Source: CAYSDH01 sp964429805 (GTDB lineage: Bacteria > Bacteroidota > Bacteroidia > Flavobacteriales_D > JABDKJ01). From it: a stretch of 64,000 bases of DNA. Positions 1 through 8,919 of the stretch are shown here, piece after piece. The notes below the pieces were generated by a model that was not told where the DNA came from, made no database searches, and saw only the letters and a program-made list of their open reading frames with translations. Where the stretch lies: contig CAYSDH010000001.1 in assembly GCA_964429805.1 (NCBI GenBank), positions 62,001 through 126,000 on the forward strand, written 5' to 3'. Numbering within the stretch: the first letter of the stretch is position 1; the number at the start of each line of letters is the position of its first letter. The translations under genes and the position numbers were made by a program.

Positions 1-1497
1 GAGGCTGACCATGTGGCGGCTGTTTGAGGGTATATCTCCAAATTGATATAGAAAACGATATCCCAATTGCAGTCTAAAGTCAGTATCTCTATCAAAAATG
101 TAAGAGCCGTAAAGCGTATTTGAGATTTCTTCAAATCGCTGACCTTGACCTATAAAGTTGCCAAACTGATTTTCAGGATTCACATACGAGCGGAATATAT
201 TGCCACCGAGATTCCCCTCATCCGAATCCCTGCCAAATTGCTGATACATCAACTGGTTCCTCCATTCAATTTTTCCGATAGGCTTGCTCGCAATCAGCAG
301 TGCCTCGTAAAAATTAGCTCCGAGTGGATGCGCAAGCGGCTCATTGAGGTGCGCATAATTTTGCACCGGACTACCATGCGAATAAGTAAAAGGCCTTGTC
401 AGATTAAACTCGGCCTGAACAAACAGATCTTTGACTCCAAACGAATCAAAACTTTTGACGCCAATCTGAGAGCCAAATTTGTTGGCCCACCAGCCATTGC
501 CTTCACGCAACCGCGCGAGCAAGAACTCATCAATGACTACTTGGCTGTAAATATGATAGCCAGAAGGAACGCGATAGGAAGTCCCAAATCCAAGAATGGC
601 ATTGTCAGAAGATCCAGTGGCAAACTCTACTGGTCTGAAAAAGATGACGGGATTGAGATAGTTGATGTCAAAGCCACGGTTTGAAAACTCATCTCTGCCT
701 TGCCATATGATACTTTCAAATACTTGAGCATCAATACGGTCTGTAATATTCCAGCTTAATATATGAGTGGAAGTAAACTTGTCTTCAAAACCAGCGGCAT
801 CATCAAGGACGTCAAAAACGCCTTGTTGCCATGAAAAGAGGTTGACATAATTAAGGTGCCACACTTTCGTATTTAGTTTTAAAAAGGGATATGCTGCAGC
901 CCCGTCTCCCAGCAGCAAAGACCTGTAACCATGGCCAAACTGATGCTTTGATCTACCCACCTGAACAGTGAAAATCGAACTCGGTGAGTAGCTCAGCATG
1001 CCATTGACGCCAAAGGTGGATAATGCATCTCCTGAGGCTACACCTCGGCCTATACCGCCAATGACATCTGAAGAGTCAAGCAGGGCCCGCTTTAAGTCAT
1101 TTTGAGGCTCAATACCTGCATATACATCTAGGTCAATCTTGAACTTGCTGTGCGCATTCAGTCTAGACCGCAGGCCCAATAACCCGAGCATTTGGATATC
1201 AAGATCATCTGCGTTACTCCTATTTTGGAGACCAGCCTCAATGCCAATTATAGGACTTAAGGCCATGCGCTGGCCTACGGAGCGCACATACTTGTCGGCA
1301 GGTAAAACCTGTACTTCACTTGTATCAATGGAAGTGAAAGCATAGGGTCTGATGGCCGCGTGAAAACGCTGATCAGCTTTGAGCTGGCGAAGTTTTAGTT
1401 TCTGGTTATCAAGGTCATCATTGACCCAAGTATCCGTTAACTGGCACAAGAGAGATTGGGCAAGAAATACAAAGCTTATGAGTGCCAAGCATCTCAA
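1..1497 (-). CDS. Wzi/RemB-like outer-membrane beta-barrel protein, 3' end outside the window
   Basis: The minus-strand frame is open from a TTG near 1497 to the window edge (about 499 codons), so the C-terminus is missing. It starts with a hydrophobic signal-like stretch (LRCLALISFVFLAQ) followed by LTDTWVNDD. Near its end it reads AEFNLTRPFTYSHGSPVQ, then NYAHLNEPLAHPLGAN. This matches the same region of the 532-residue protein at 2644-4242 (DPFTYAHPLSLQ, HPRGAG), so the two are paralogues in one operon. The family (capsule-assembly Wzi, including the gliding protein RemB) forms outer-membrane barrels. The start is uncertain: an in-frame TAG lies just upstream, so only TTG codons at 1497 or 1488 are available. 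The first overlaps the upstream gene's stop by 4 bases, which suggests translational coupling. The polysaccharide role is inferred from the neighbours. Confidence 0.75.
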   Translation of the reverse strand, partial: MRCLALISFVFLAQSLLCQLTDTWVNDDLDNQKLKLRQLKADQRFHAAIRPYAFTSIDTSEVQVLPADKYVRSVGQRMALSPIIGIEAGLQNRSNADDLDIQMLGLLGLRSRLNAHSKFKIDLDVYAGIEPQNDLKRALLDSSDVIGGIGRGVASGDALSTFGVNGMLSYSPSSIFTVQVGRSKHQFGHGYRSLLLGDGAAAYPFLKLNTKVWHLNYVNLFSWQQGVFDVLDDAAGFEDKFTSTHILSWNITDRIDAQVFESIIWQGRDEFSNRGFDINYLNPVIFFRPVEFATGSSDNAILGFGTSYRVPSGYHIYSQVVIDEFLLARLREGNGWWANKFGSQIGVKSFDSFGVKDLFVQAEFNLTRPFTYSHGSPVQNYAHLNEPLAHPLGANFYEALLIASKPIGKIEWRNQLMYQQFGRDSDEGNLGGNIFRSYVNPENQFGNFIGQGQRFEEISNTLYGSYIFDRDTDFRLQLGYRFLYQFGDIPSNSRHMVSL

Positions 1498-2588
1498 AGA
1501 CCGCTAGTTTTTTTTGGAGTAGTCACCCACACTGCACTTTGATACAGGCCAGTGGCAATGAGCAACATGCACAAGAAGGCCAATGTAGAATTAAGCTGAG
1601 AAGTCAGTAGAGAAGCGAGAACCACCAGTATGTTTAGACTGTAGATGATGAGCACTGTCTGTTTGTGACTCAGTCCATTGGCGAGCAGCCCGTGATGAAT
1701 GTGATTTCGATCTGCAATGAACGGGGAGCCTCCCTTTACTGCACGTATGAAGAACACCCGGAGTGTATCTACAAGCGGATAAGAAAGTATACTCATGGCC
1801 ATCACTGGCGTACTGATATTATGCACAGCCACTGGCAGCTTAGAGATATCATGTTCTATGAGCCGAATGGCTAACACGGAAAGCACGGCCCCAATAAGCA
1901 TGGAGCCCGAATCACCCATAAATATTCTAGCGGGCGAAAAGTTGAAAATCAAAAAGGCCATCAATGATCCAGCTAAGCACGCAGACAATAAGGTCATAGG
2001 TATATCACCAGCAAGCTTAAACCACACAGCAAAGAACAAACAGGCAATAAGCCCAACTCCCGCTGCAAGTCCATCTACTCCATCAATCAGATTAAAGCCG
2101 TTGACAATGACGATATAGGTAAAGAGTGACAAAGCGATGGCCGCCCACTCTGGAAGCTCATTGATCCCCATAAGGCCTTGCATGTCTGTAATCTTGACAT
2201 TGGCCATCAGCACTAGAATGAATGCGACAATCAAGTGTCCTATCAATTTGTACAACGGAGCTGTACCGATGATGTCGTCTTTCACACCGATGAAAAACAG
2301 CACCAACAGCGAAGAAATCAGGTATTTGAACTGGTCAAATGCCAGGAGTAAATCATCTTGCTGGTAGAAATAATTTCTGTTTTCAGAAGGGAACCACAGG
2401 GAATAAGCGAAGATGAAACCCGCAAATATGATGATGCCCCCAATGGTCGGCACGCTGAAAAAATGGAGCTTTCGCTCTTCGGAAGGTTCGTCAACAAGGT
2501 GCTTGAGCTTGGCCACCTTAATCAATGATGGGGTGGCGAATAAGACCACAAGAAAGGCAGTAAAAAAACCAAGTATTACTATATCCAC
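1494..2588 (-). CDS. MraY/WecA-family undecaprenyl-phosphate sugar-1-phosphate transferase
   Basis: This 364-residue polytopic membrane protein would transfer a sugar-1-phosphate (classically GlcNAc-1-P) from a UDP-sugar to undecaprenyl phosphate, the first lipid-linked step of O-antigen, capsule or teichoic-type polymer synthesis. The family motifs are all visible: GVKDDIIGTAPLYK (cytoplasmic DD), NGFNLIDGVDGLAAG (catalytic Asp region), FMGDSGSMLIG, and the His-box DRNHIHHGLL near residue 295. About ten hydrophobic segments are present, and the length fits the WecA/TagO type. It lies between two Wzi/RemB-like barrel genes and downstream of GDP-fucose genes, consistent with surface polysaccharide synthesis. 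The exact sugar substrate cannot be read from the sequence. Confidence 0.9.
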   Translation of the reverse strand: MDIVILGFFTAFLVVLFATPSLIKVAKLKHLVDEPSEERKLHFFSVPTIGGIIIFAGFIFAYSLWFPSENRNYFYQQDDLLLAFDQFKYLISSLLVLFFIGVKDDIIGTAPLYKLIGHLIVAFILVLMANVKITDMQGLMGINELPEWAAIALSLFTYIVIVNGFNLIDGVDGLAAGVGLIACLFFAVWFKLAGDIPMTLLSACLAGSLMAFLIFNFSPARIFMGDSGSMLIGAVLSVLAIRLIEHDISKLPVAVHNISTPVMAMSILSYPLVDTLRVFFIRAVKGGSPFIADRNHIHHGLLANGLSHKQTVLIIYSLNILVVLASLLTSQLNSTLAFLCMLLIATGLYQSAVWVTTPKKTSGL

Positions 2589-2643
2589 AACCTACATGTA
2601 TTGTGAACAAACATAAGGAAAACAGGCGTGCAGCGTAATGTTG

Positions 2644-4242
2644 TCATAGATCCTCATATCTGTTATGCATATTCATACTCAACCCAAAAGAGATGAGCGA
2701 GTTATTGCCATATGTCAATGGCCCGGTCTCATCTCGATACAACCAACTGACATAAAAATTGAAATTAGACTTAGAATTAAGCATATAACCAAGCTTCGTC
2801 AGCACATAATTTGACTGCGACCGAGTCTGAGGTTCAAACGTTCCTTCAAAATCTTCAGGGAGGTTGACATTAGAACCAATATTCGTACTGTCTGGCAAGT
2901 CTAGCAGCTGGTCACCCGCTGTGTAACGAATGTCGGCAAACCAACGGTCATAGAGATACATCACGCCAATACTCGCCTCATTTACTCCTGCCCCGCGCGG
3001 GTGAGCTATGCCTTGATTGAGATGCGTATAACTCTGTAAGGAAAGTGGGTGCGCATAAGTAAACGGGTCAACAGAATTATACTCGGCCTGCACTCTGAGG
3101 TTGCGCACAAATAGGTCTGCCGTTTTTATGCCAACTTGATATCCGGTTTGGTCTTCGGCATCCATGACATACTGACCAAAGAGTTGGATGCCGCGATTGA
3201 TTTTCACCCCGAGGTCTAGACCAATAATAGAATTATGCGTTGACTCTAGTCCGTTAAGTGCTGTGTTTAAACCTAATAAAGGCACATACCTCTCCACCGG
3301 ATTGGGGACTGTGCCCACCTCCACGTCAAATCTTTGCCAGACTACTGCCTCAAATAGACCTAGGCTCACACGTTTGTGAGGTCGGAATTCTAAGTAATGA
3401 AAACTCACTCCTTTTCGTCTAAACAGTGCCTCTGGAGTATCACCCATAGGCAGTCTCCTCAAGCCACTCATAGACCCCATAATGGACTGATAGTAAAGCC
3501 GGTTTTTCATAAACCGCCCTGTCATCTTCAGCTGCGGATATGTGTACGCATTGTCAGACAGAAGCAGGGAACGATAACCCGAGCCAATGAAGTTTTTTTG
3601 ATGCCCAAACTGAATGTTTACCGCCTTAACAGGAGAGTATGAAATGTATCCTTCGGCAATAGAATTATCGGCCCCCTTTATCGAGTTAAATTTGATTCTG
3701 CCTCCTCCTGGCGCCACTCCCGAAGCACCATCATTAGCGAACACTGAGTTTCTAATTCTATTTAAAAGGTACCAAGGGTAGGTTGTTTGATCTTCCCTGA
3801 ACGTGGTTTCAAAAGAGACTTTTTTTCCTAACTCTCCTTTGACAGAAAAACCACGCATGTTACGGCTAAACCTAGTTGTGTCTGCATAGGCCGTTTCCTT
3901 TCTCTGCTCAGTACCCAGTTCAAAATTGATTAAGAAGTCAATGTACAACTTCAACTCTTCCTTCTCAATAGTCACATGATGATCTCTCAAAATTGCGGCA
4001 CTAAAGGCGGAGTACATTTTAGGAGGCACGGGTTCGTATCCCCAGACGGAGTCAAGCCTCATCCAAGATTCTGGCAAGGCTCTAAGCCCAGTCAGGGTCA
4101 CCGAGTCCATGCGGCTTTGACCTAGCTCTAAGTAAGTCTGATGATAGTTGTTAATGGGGTAGTTATACTGCTGCGCTGAGAGTGCACATAACATGGACAC
4201 ATATACGATTAGGCTCAATACTTTCTTAAGCGGCATCATCAT
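2644..4242 (-). CDS. Wzi/RemB-like outer-membrane protein
   Basis: This 532-residue protein begins with a signal peptide (LSLIVYVSMLCALSAQQY, cleavage near residue 24). A long run of alternating amphipathic strands typical of an outer-membrane barrel follows. The family signature lies around residues 215-235: FGHQKNFIGSGYRSLLLSD, then NAYTYPQLKMTGRF. This motif is shared by Wzi capsule-attachment proteins and the Flavobacterium gliding protein RemB. It ends in a polar barrel strand (ISFGLSMNMHNRYEDL). It sits 29 bases downstream of the GDP-fucose synthase gene and upstream of a polyprenyl sugar transferase and a second paralogue. Capsule/exopolysaccharide anchoring is the likely job. A motility role like that of RemB is an alternative that the sequence cannot exclude. 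Confidence 0.8.
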   Translation of the reverse strand: MMMPLKKVLSLIVYVSMLCALSAQQYNYPINNYHQTYLELGQSRMDSVTLTGLRALPESWMRLDSVWGYEPVPPKMYSAFSAAILRDHHVTIEKEELKLYIDFLINFELGTEQRKETAYADTTRFSRNMRGFSVKGELGKKVSFETTFREDQTTYPWYLLNRIRNSVFANDGASGVAPGGGRIKFNSIKGADNSIAEGYISYSPVKAVNIQFGHQKNFIGSGYRSLLLSDNAYTYPQLKMTGRFMKNRLYYQSIMGSMSGLRRLPMGDTPEALFRRKGVSFHYLEFRPHKRVSLGLFEAVVWQRFDVEVGTVPNPVERYVPLLGLNTALNGLESTHNSIIGLDLGVKINRGIQLFGQYVMDAEDQTGYQVGIKTADLFVRNLRVQAEYNSVDPFTYAHPLSLQSYTHLNQGIAHPRGAGVNEASIGVMYLYDRWFADIRYTAGDQLLDLPDSTNIGSNVNLPEDFEGTFEPQTRSQSNYVLTKLGYMLNSKSNFNFYVSWLYRDETGPLTYGNNSLISFGLSMNMHNRYEDL

Positions 4243-4271
4243 GGGTCGGAAAGGTAGGGATTATACTACGT

Positions 4272-5207
4272 TCACGCGAAATCAGCATTGACCACATCCT
4301 CGAGATAGACTTTTTTCACTCCTTCTTCTAATGTGTAGCTGTGCTTCCAACCCAAGGCATGGATCCTGTCCACGTTCATCAATTTTCTGGGTGTGCCATC
4401 AGGTTTACTCTCGTCAAAGACTAGGTCACCTTCGTATCCGACTACCTCTTTAATGAGTAGAGCCAGATTTTTTATAGTCACGTCTTCGCCCGTTCCGATG
4501 TTTAAGAACTGCTTTTCATCATACTCACGCAGCATAAAGTAGCAGGCTTCTGCAAGATCATCTACATGCAGAAACTCGCGCATGGGTGAACCGGTGCCCC
4601 AAATCGTCACTTCCTTTTGATCGGTGACTTTAGCCGTGTGAAATTTTCTGAGCAAGGCTGGTAAAACATGAGAATTATTGAGGTCGTAATTGTCATTTGG
4701 CCCATATAGATTAGTGGGCATAGCAGAAATAAAATTGCAGCCGTACTGATCACGATAAGCCTCACACATTTTGATGCCAGATATTTTGGCGATGGCATAT
4801 GGTTCATTGGTTGGCTCTAGGGTATCTGTCAAGAGATACTCTTCGCGCAGCGGCTGAGCGGCAAGCTTTGGGTAAATGCATGAAGACCCAAGAAACAAGA
4901 GTTTTTTAACCCCAGCCAAGTATGATTGATGAATCACGTTATTCTGAATCATCAGATTCTCGTAAAGGAACTGAGCTCTGAACTCATTGTTGGCCTGTAT
5001 GCCTCCAACCTTAGCGGCAGCCAGTACTACGTAGTCTGGTTTCTCTTGAGAAAAAAACTGCTCTACTGCCTGTTGATTGGTCAAATCAAGCTCTGAAGAG
5101 CTCCGCTGAACAATATTGGTAAACCCCTCTTTACTGAGCTTTCTGACTATAGAAGACCCCACCATACCTCTATGGCCAGCGACATATACTTTGTCTTCTT
5201 TATTCAT
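4272..5207 (-). CDS. fcl: GDP-L-fucose synthase
   Basis: This 311-residue extended short-chain dehydrogenase/reductase performs the two-step epimerase-reductase conversion of GDP-4-keto-6-deoxymannose to GDP-L-fucose with NADPH. The N-terminal nucleotide-binding motif is VAGHRGMVGSSIVRKL. The catalytic Tyr-x-x-x-Lys is in EPYAIAKISGIKMCEAY near residue 137. Family blocks LFLGSSCIYPK, NLYGPNDNYD and WGTGSPMREFLHVDD are present. Length is typical (about 310-320). Its first codons overlap the end of gmd by 8 bases, so the pair is translationally coupled, and together they convert GDP-mannose to GDP-fucose for surface glycans. Confidence 0.95.
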   Translation of the reverse strand: MNKEDKVYVAGHRGMVGSSIVRKLSKEGFTNIVQRSSSELDLTNQQAVEQFFSQEKPDYVVLAAAKVGGIQANNEFRAQFLYENLMIQNNVIHQSYLAGVKKLLFLGSSCIYPKLAAQPLREEYLLTDTLEPTNEPYAIAKISGIKMCEAYRDQYGCNFISAMPTNLYGPNDNYDLNNSHVLPALLRKFHTAKVTDQKEVTIWGTGSPMREFLHVDDLAEACYFMLREYDEKQFLNIGTGEDVTIKNLALLIKEVVGYEGDLVFDESKPDGTPRKLMNVDRIHALGWKHSYTLEEGVKKVYLEDVVNADFA

Positions 5208-6288
5208 TGTAATTCATGATGCGGTGCCCGCCTTGGAGTAAATACTGATCTCTCTCAAAGAGCTCCATGTCAGCTTTGACCATTTCTTTTACCAAATCTG
5301 CAAGCGCATATTTGTGCTCCCAACCCAGTTTTTCTTTGGCTTTAGATGGGTCACCGATGAGTAGTTCTACTTCGGTAGGCCTAAAGTATTTTGGATCCAC
5401 TTGAACAAGCACTTTATCCGTGCCTTTCAGTTTGGCCACTTCATCTACTCCTTCGCCAGACCACTCTAACTCTATGTCAACTTCTTTAAACGACATGGTC
5501 ACAAAGTCTCTCACTGTGGTCGTCTCTCCGGTAGCCAGCACAAAGTCGTCTGCCTCGTCTTGCTGCAGCATGAGCCACATTCCTTCAACATAGTCTTTGG
5601 CATGACCCCAGTCACGCTTAGCGTCCATGTTTCCTAGGTATAGTTTTTCTTGAAGACCGAGTTTGATTTTAGAGACAGCTCTTGTAATCTTCCGCGTCAC
5701 AAAAGTCTCTCCTCTCAATGGGCTCTCATGGTTAAACAAGATACCATTGCAGGCATACATGCCATACGCTTCTCTGTAGTTTTTTACAATCCAGAAGGCA
5801 TAGAGTTTGGCTACCGCATAAGGGCTTCTTGGATAAAAAGGTGTGGTCTCTGATTGAGGGACTTCTTGCACTTTACCATAGAGCTCTGAGGTAGAGGCTT
5901 GATAAAATTTTGTCTTCTTCTCAAGGCCCAATATTCTGATTGCCTCAAGCAGCCTGAGTGCACCTGTTGCATCTGCACTGGCGGTATATTCTGGCAATTC
6001 GAATGACACTTGCACATGAGACTGTGCGGCTAGATTATAAATCTCATCTGGCTGAACTTCTTGAACCAGTCTAATTAGGTTAGACGTGTCGGTCATGTCT
6101 CCGTAATGCAGAAAGAACTTGACTTCCTTTTCGTGTCGATCCTGGTAGAGGTGATCTATACGGTCTGTGTTAAATAGAGAGCTTCTTCGTTTTACACCGT
6201 GAACGATGTACCCTTTTTCCAACAGGAGCTCAGACAGATAGGCGCCATCTTGTCCTGTGACACCTGTTATTAGTGCGACTTTTGCCAT
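5200..6288 (-). CDS. gmd: GDP-mannose 4,6-dehydratase
   Basis: This 362-residue SDR enzyme makes GDP-4-keto-6-deoxy-D-mannose from GDP-mannose. The NAD(P) motif TGVTGQDGAYLSELLL is at residues 8-23, the catalytic region shows YQASTSELYGKVQEVPQ (Thr-Ser/Glu) and Tyr-Lys in PRSPYAVAKLYAFW, and family blocks NHESPLRGETFVTRKI and KRDWGHAKDYVEGMW are intact. Length is normal. It overlaps fcl by 8 bases and heads the polysaccharide block. A box TAATTTTG on the minus strand (6294-6301), immediately upstream of the ATG, fits the Bacteroidota -7 consensus TAnnTTTG, but no good -33 element is visible. Confidence 0.96.
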   Translation of the reverse strand: MAKVALITGVTGQDGAYLSELLLEKGYIVHGVKRRSSLFNTDRIDHLYQDRHEKEVKFFLHYGDMTDTSNLIRLVQEVQPDEIYNLAAQSHVQVSFELPEYTASADATGALRLLEAIRILGLEKKTKFYQASTSELYGKVQEVPQSETTPFYPRSPYAVAKLYAFWIVKNYREAYGMYACNGILFNHESPLRGETFVTRKITRAVSKIKLGLQEKLYLGNMDAKRDWGHAKDYVEGMWLMLQQDEADDFVLATGETTTVRDFVTMSFKEVDIELEWSGEGVDEVAKLKGTDKVLVQVDPKYFRPTEVELLIGDPSKAKEKLGWEHKYALADLVKEMVKADMELFERDQYLLQGGHRIMNYNE

Positions 6289-6357
6289 GGTATCAAAATT
6301 AATAAGAAAGGTGAATCTGACTCAGATTAGAGCAGACATCGCTAGAGAGGTCAAAAA

Positions 6358-7107
6358 TCAAGGACTTGGTTTTCCTTTAGATTCTTTTTTGATTCTTTTT
6401 TTGGCCTTTTTCGCTTCTTTCTTTTCCAATTCCTGTTTGACCTCTGGAAGATCTGCAATGACATCAGGAATTTCCATTCCCTCTTTCCAGATTATGGTCG
6501 GAGTCCCTTCATCACAAAACTCGTAAAGCGCATATACGTCAATGTTTCTCATCCTAATGCAGCCATGTGAAGCTGGCTTTCCCAGGAGCGCTTCGTCAGG
6601 CGTACCGTGTATGTATACGTACCTCTTCATACTACTCTTAGTACCAAGGCTATTTCTTTCTTCGCCTCCTTCGAGCCACATGATGCGGGTAGTGATGAGG
6701 TCTTTGTCCATGAACTTGTCGTCATTAGGAACAGCTTGACGGCCTGTATTTGATCTGGCCTTGAAAATGGTGTTCATGTCAGCACCATCTCCTATTTTTT
6801 TTGCAATGAAATGAAGGCCAAGTGGTGTCCTCATCGAGTTCATCTGCTCCCCTTCGCCATACTTTGATGAACTAATCTGAAAGGTTTGTAGCACCTCGTT
6901 ATTGTTCATCACATACATCTCCTGCGCATCTACAGAAATGAAGATGAGTTTTCCTGATGAGAAATAAGGAAAGTACTTCTGAATGATGGAATTTGCTGAT
7001 GAAGGCTCTTTCTCTTCTCCTTCTGTCCCTGTAGCATGCAACGTGACACTAAGCATGAGCGCTACGAGCAAACTTAAACCGATATGTGTACCTCTAGTTT
7101 TCAACAT
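6358..7107 (-). CDS. YkuD-family L,D-transpeptidase
   Basis: This 249-residue exported protein has a signal peptide (IGLSLLVALMLSVTLHA) followed by a YkuD catalytic domain over roughly residues 45-195. The active-site signature is present: the His of YVYIHGTPDEALLG and the Cys of KPASHGCIRMRNIDVY. Such enzymes form 3-3 peptidoglycan crosslinks or attach proteins to peptidoglycan in the periplasm. After the domain comes an unusually basic tail (EKKEAKKAKKRIKKESK), which may bind an anionic surface. It lies alone between gmd and cysQ on the same strand, 69 bases upstream of gmd. The substrate is not determinable here. The domain call is secure. Confidence 0.92.
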   Translation of the reverse strand: MLKTRGTHIGLSLLVALMLSVTLHATGTEGEEKEPSSANSIIQKYFPYFSSGKLIFISVDAQEMYVMNNNEVLQTFQISSSKYGEGEQMNSMRTPLGLHFIAKKIGDGADMNTIFKARSNTGRQAVPNDDKFMDKDLITTRIMWLEGGEERNSLGTKSSMKRYVYIHGTPDEALLGKPASHGCIRMRNIDVYALYEFCDEGTPTIIWKEGMEIPDVIADLPEVKQELEKKEAKKAKKRIKKESKGKPSP

Positions 7108-7225
7108 GACGAAAGTAATCTTTTGATAACTCCAGGCCCCCGTCTACTAACGTCATTTATCAACGATATAGTCTTACTAAAGTGTTGAATAGTACCCCTT
7201 GACAAGGGATAGTGAAGCGGTTAGA

Positions 7226-8020
7226 TTATCTAACGATAAACCAATTGTTAAGCAGGTTCTCTTTATTATATCTCATGGCCTCCCCAGTGCTCTTATCAGT
7301 CACTGTTTTGCCTGCTCCCAGCGCTATGGCATGACCAGCTGCGGTATCCCACTCCATGGTCGGTGCAAATCTAGGGTAGACATCTGCCGCACCCTCTGCC
7401 ACAAGGCATATCTTGAGAGATGAGCCCATAGACACTATTTCTATCTCATCATGTTGCTTTTTCAGTTCCTCAAGAAATTGTTCGGTTTCTGGAGACATAT
7501 GCGAACGACTCCCGACCACTTTAAATGAGTTTCCAGACTTGGGCATTGGAAGCGAACTCCCCAGATCGATTAGGCCGGCTATCTGCTCAGCGTGACTTGT
7601 CTCTACAGAGGCCACTTTATATGAGCCTGCACTCGCCTTAAAGTAGAGGTCTTTGGTTACAGGAACATAGATGACTCCGGCTATGGGCACGCCATCTTCT
7701 ATGAGCGCAATGTTGACAGTAAACTCGCCATTTCGCTTTACAAATTCTTTGGTGCCATCAAGCGGGTCTACCATCCAAAATGGGCCCCATGAGCTGCGCT
7801 CTTCGTAACTCATCTCTTTGCCTTCTTCGCTCAAAATAGGCAGTCCTGTGTCTTTTAAAATGGCCTCGATAGCCAAGTGAGCATTTTTATCGGCCAAGGT
7901 CAAAGGCGAACGGTCTTCTTTCGTTTCTACCGCAAACTCTGACTCATAGACTTTGAGAATTTCTCTTCCTCCGTCTAATGAAGCCCTGATGGCTCGCTCT
8001 ATAAGTGCATCTATATCCAT
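7226..8020 (-). CDS. cysQ: 3'(2'),5'-bisphosphate nucleotidase CysQ
   Basis: This 264-residue member of the inositol-monophosphatase superfamily hydrolyses 3'-phosphoadenosine 5'-phosphate (PAP), the inhibitory by-product of sulfotransfer, to AMP. The metal-binding motifs are visible: PILSEEGKEM (Glu pair), WMVDPLDGTKEFVKRNGEFT (DPLDGT motif) and the C-terminal WDTAAGHAI. Length fits CysQ (about 250-270). The PAPS-forming genes cysC-cysD-cysN lie about 3.4 kb away on the opposite strand, which supports the sulfate-assimilation assignment over inositol phosphatase. It follows the aldehyde dehydrogenase pair at 8038-10373 by 17 bases and may be cotranscribed with it. Confidence 0.93.
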   Translation of the reverse strand: MDIDALIERAIRASLDGGREILKVYESEFAVETKEDRSPLTLADKNAHLAIEAILKDTGLPILSEEGKEMSYEERSSWGPFWMVDPLDGTKEFVKRNGEFTVNIALIEDGVPIAGVIYVPVTKDLYFKASAGSYKVASVETSHAEQIAGLIDLGSSLPMPKSGNSFKVVGSRSHMSPETEQFLEELKKQHDEIEIVSMGSSLKICLVAEGAADVYPRFAPTMEWDTAAGHAIALGAGKTVTDKSTGEAMRYNKENLLNNWFIVR

Positions 8021-8037
8021 GACAAATTTTAAACCGA

Positions 8038-8919
8038 TTAATATCCTGACCCCGACTCCCCTATAACTTCAATAGGGTGCCATGTGGTCTTTAGCTCAGT
8101 GAGGGCTGAAATAAAGTATGGGCTTTGATTCTTTTCTTTCTTCCAATCTCTGTCATGCGCTATGACTCTTTTCACGTTGCCAGCAGCATTGTATTTGAGT
8201 GAGCTGAGTAATTCTTCGTCCTTACCAGAATAGACAACTGCATTGATGTCCATGTGAGTGGATACATGCTTGTGCAGTTCATCGCATTTACCAGTCAAAA
8301 TGTTGACTACACCGCCCGGTACATCTGACGAGTTTAACACCTCAGCCAATGTGACTGCACAAAGCGGCTTGTTTTCTGAAGCCAATGCAACCACGGTGTT
8401 TCCTCCTGCAATGATTGGTGCAATCATAGACACTAAGCCAAGCAAAGATGTTTGCTGATCTGCAAACAGAAAAACTACTCCCGTAGGCTCTGGTACTGAG
8501 AAATTAAAGTGCGATGACGCCACAGGATTGACTGAGCTAAACACCTGCTGATATTTATCACACCAACCTGCATAATAAATCATACGGTCTATAGACATCT
8601 CGACCTCTTTCTTTGCGCTAGCGGCCGTGCTACCTTGTTGCTTCAACTCAGCTTCAAATTGAGCCGAGCGGGTTTCCAGCATCTCAGCGATACGATATAG
8701 AATCTGACCTCGATTAAAAGCTGTGCGTTCCCACCAAGCCTTCTGCGCTGAGCGAGCGGCTACCACTGCATTTCTCACATCTTTTCGTGACGACAAACAG
8801 ATGTTACCAAGCGACTGACCGTTAACCTCAGGACTGTAGTATCGTCCTGATTCTGTGCGAGGAAATTTCCCTCCGATATATATCTTGTATGTCTTAAGTA
8901 CTTCAAGTCTTTCCATCAT
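8038..8919 (-). CDS. Truncated aldehyde dehydrogenase-like protein without catalytic domain
   Basis: This 293-residue protein matches the N-terminal, NAD-binding half of aldehyde dehydrogenases: YKIYIGGKFPRTESGRYY, AFNRGQILYRIAEMLETR, and SDVPGGVVNILTGKCDELHK. It stops where the family would show the ELGGK block and the catalytic Cys segment, so it cannot be a normal dehydrogenase. Full ALDHs are about 480-500 residues, like its upstream neighbour at 8916-10373, with which it overlaps by 4 bases. The frame is clean and the C-terminus is a distinct 60-residue tail (WHPIEVIGESGSGY) rather than a decayed remnant. I infer a regulatory or structural partner of the full enzyme, or a degenerate duplicate. 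No enzymatic activity should be assigned. Confidence 0.8.
   Translation of the reverse strand: MMERLEVLKTYKIYIGGKFPRTESGRYYSPEVNGQSLGNICLSSRKDVRNAVVAARSAQKAWWERTAFNRGQILYRIAEMLETRSAQFEAELKQQGSTAASAKKEVEMSIDRMIYYAGWCDKYQQVFSSVNPVASSHFNFSVPEPTGVVFLFADQQTSLLGLVSMIAPIIAGGNTVVALASENKPLCAVTLAEVLNSSDVPGGVVNILTGKCDELHKHVSTHMDINAVVYSGKDEELLSSLKYNAAGNVKRVIAHDRDWKKEKNQSPYFISALTELKTTWHPIEVIGESGSGY

Noticed and set aside
145..684. Open plus-strand frame of 179 codons
   Set aside because: It lies antisense to the Wzi/RemB-like gene, whose frame carries clear family motifs; the plus-strand translation has no domain or signal features.
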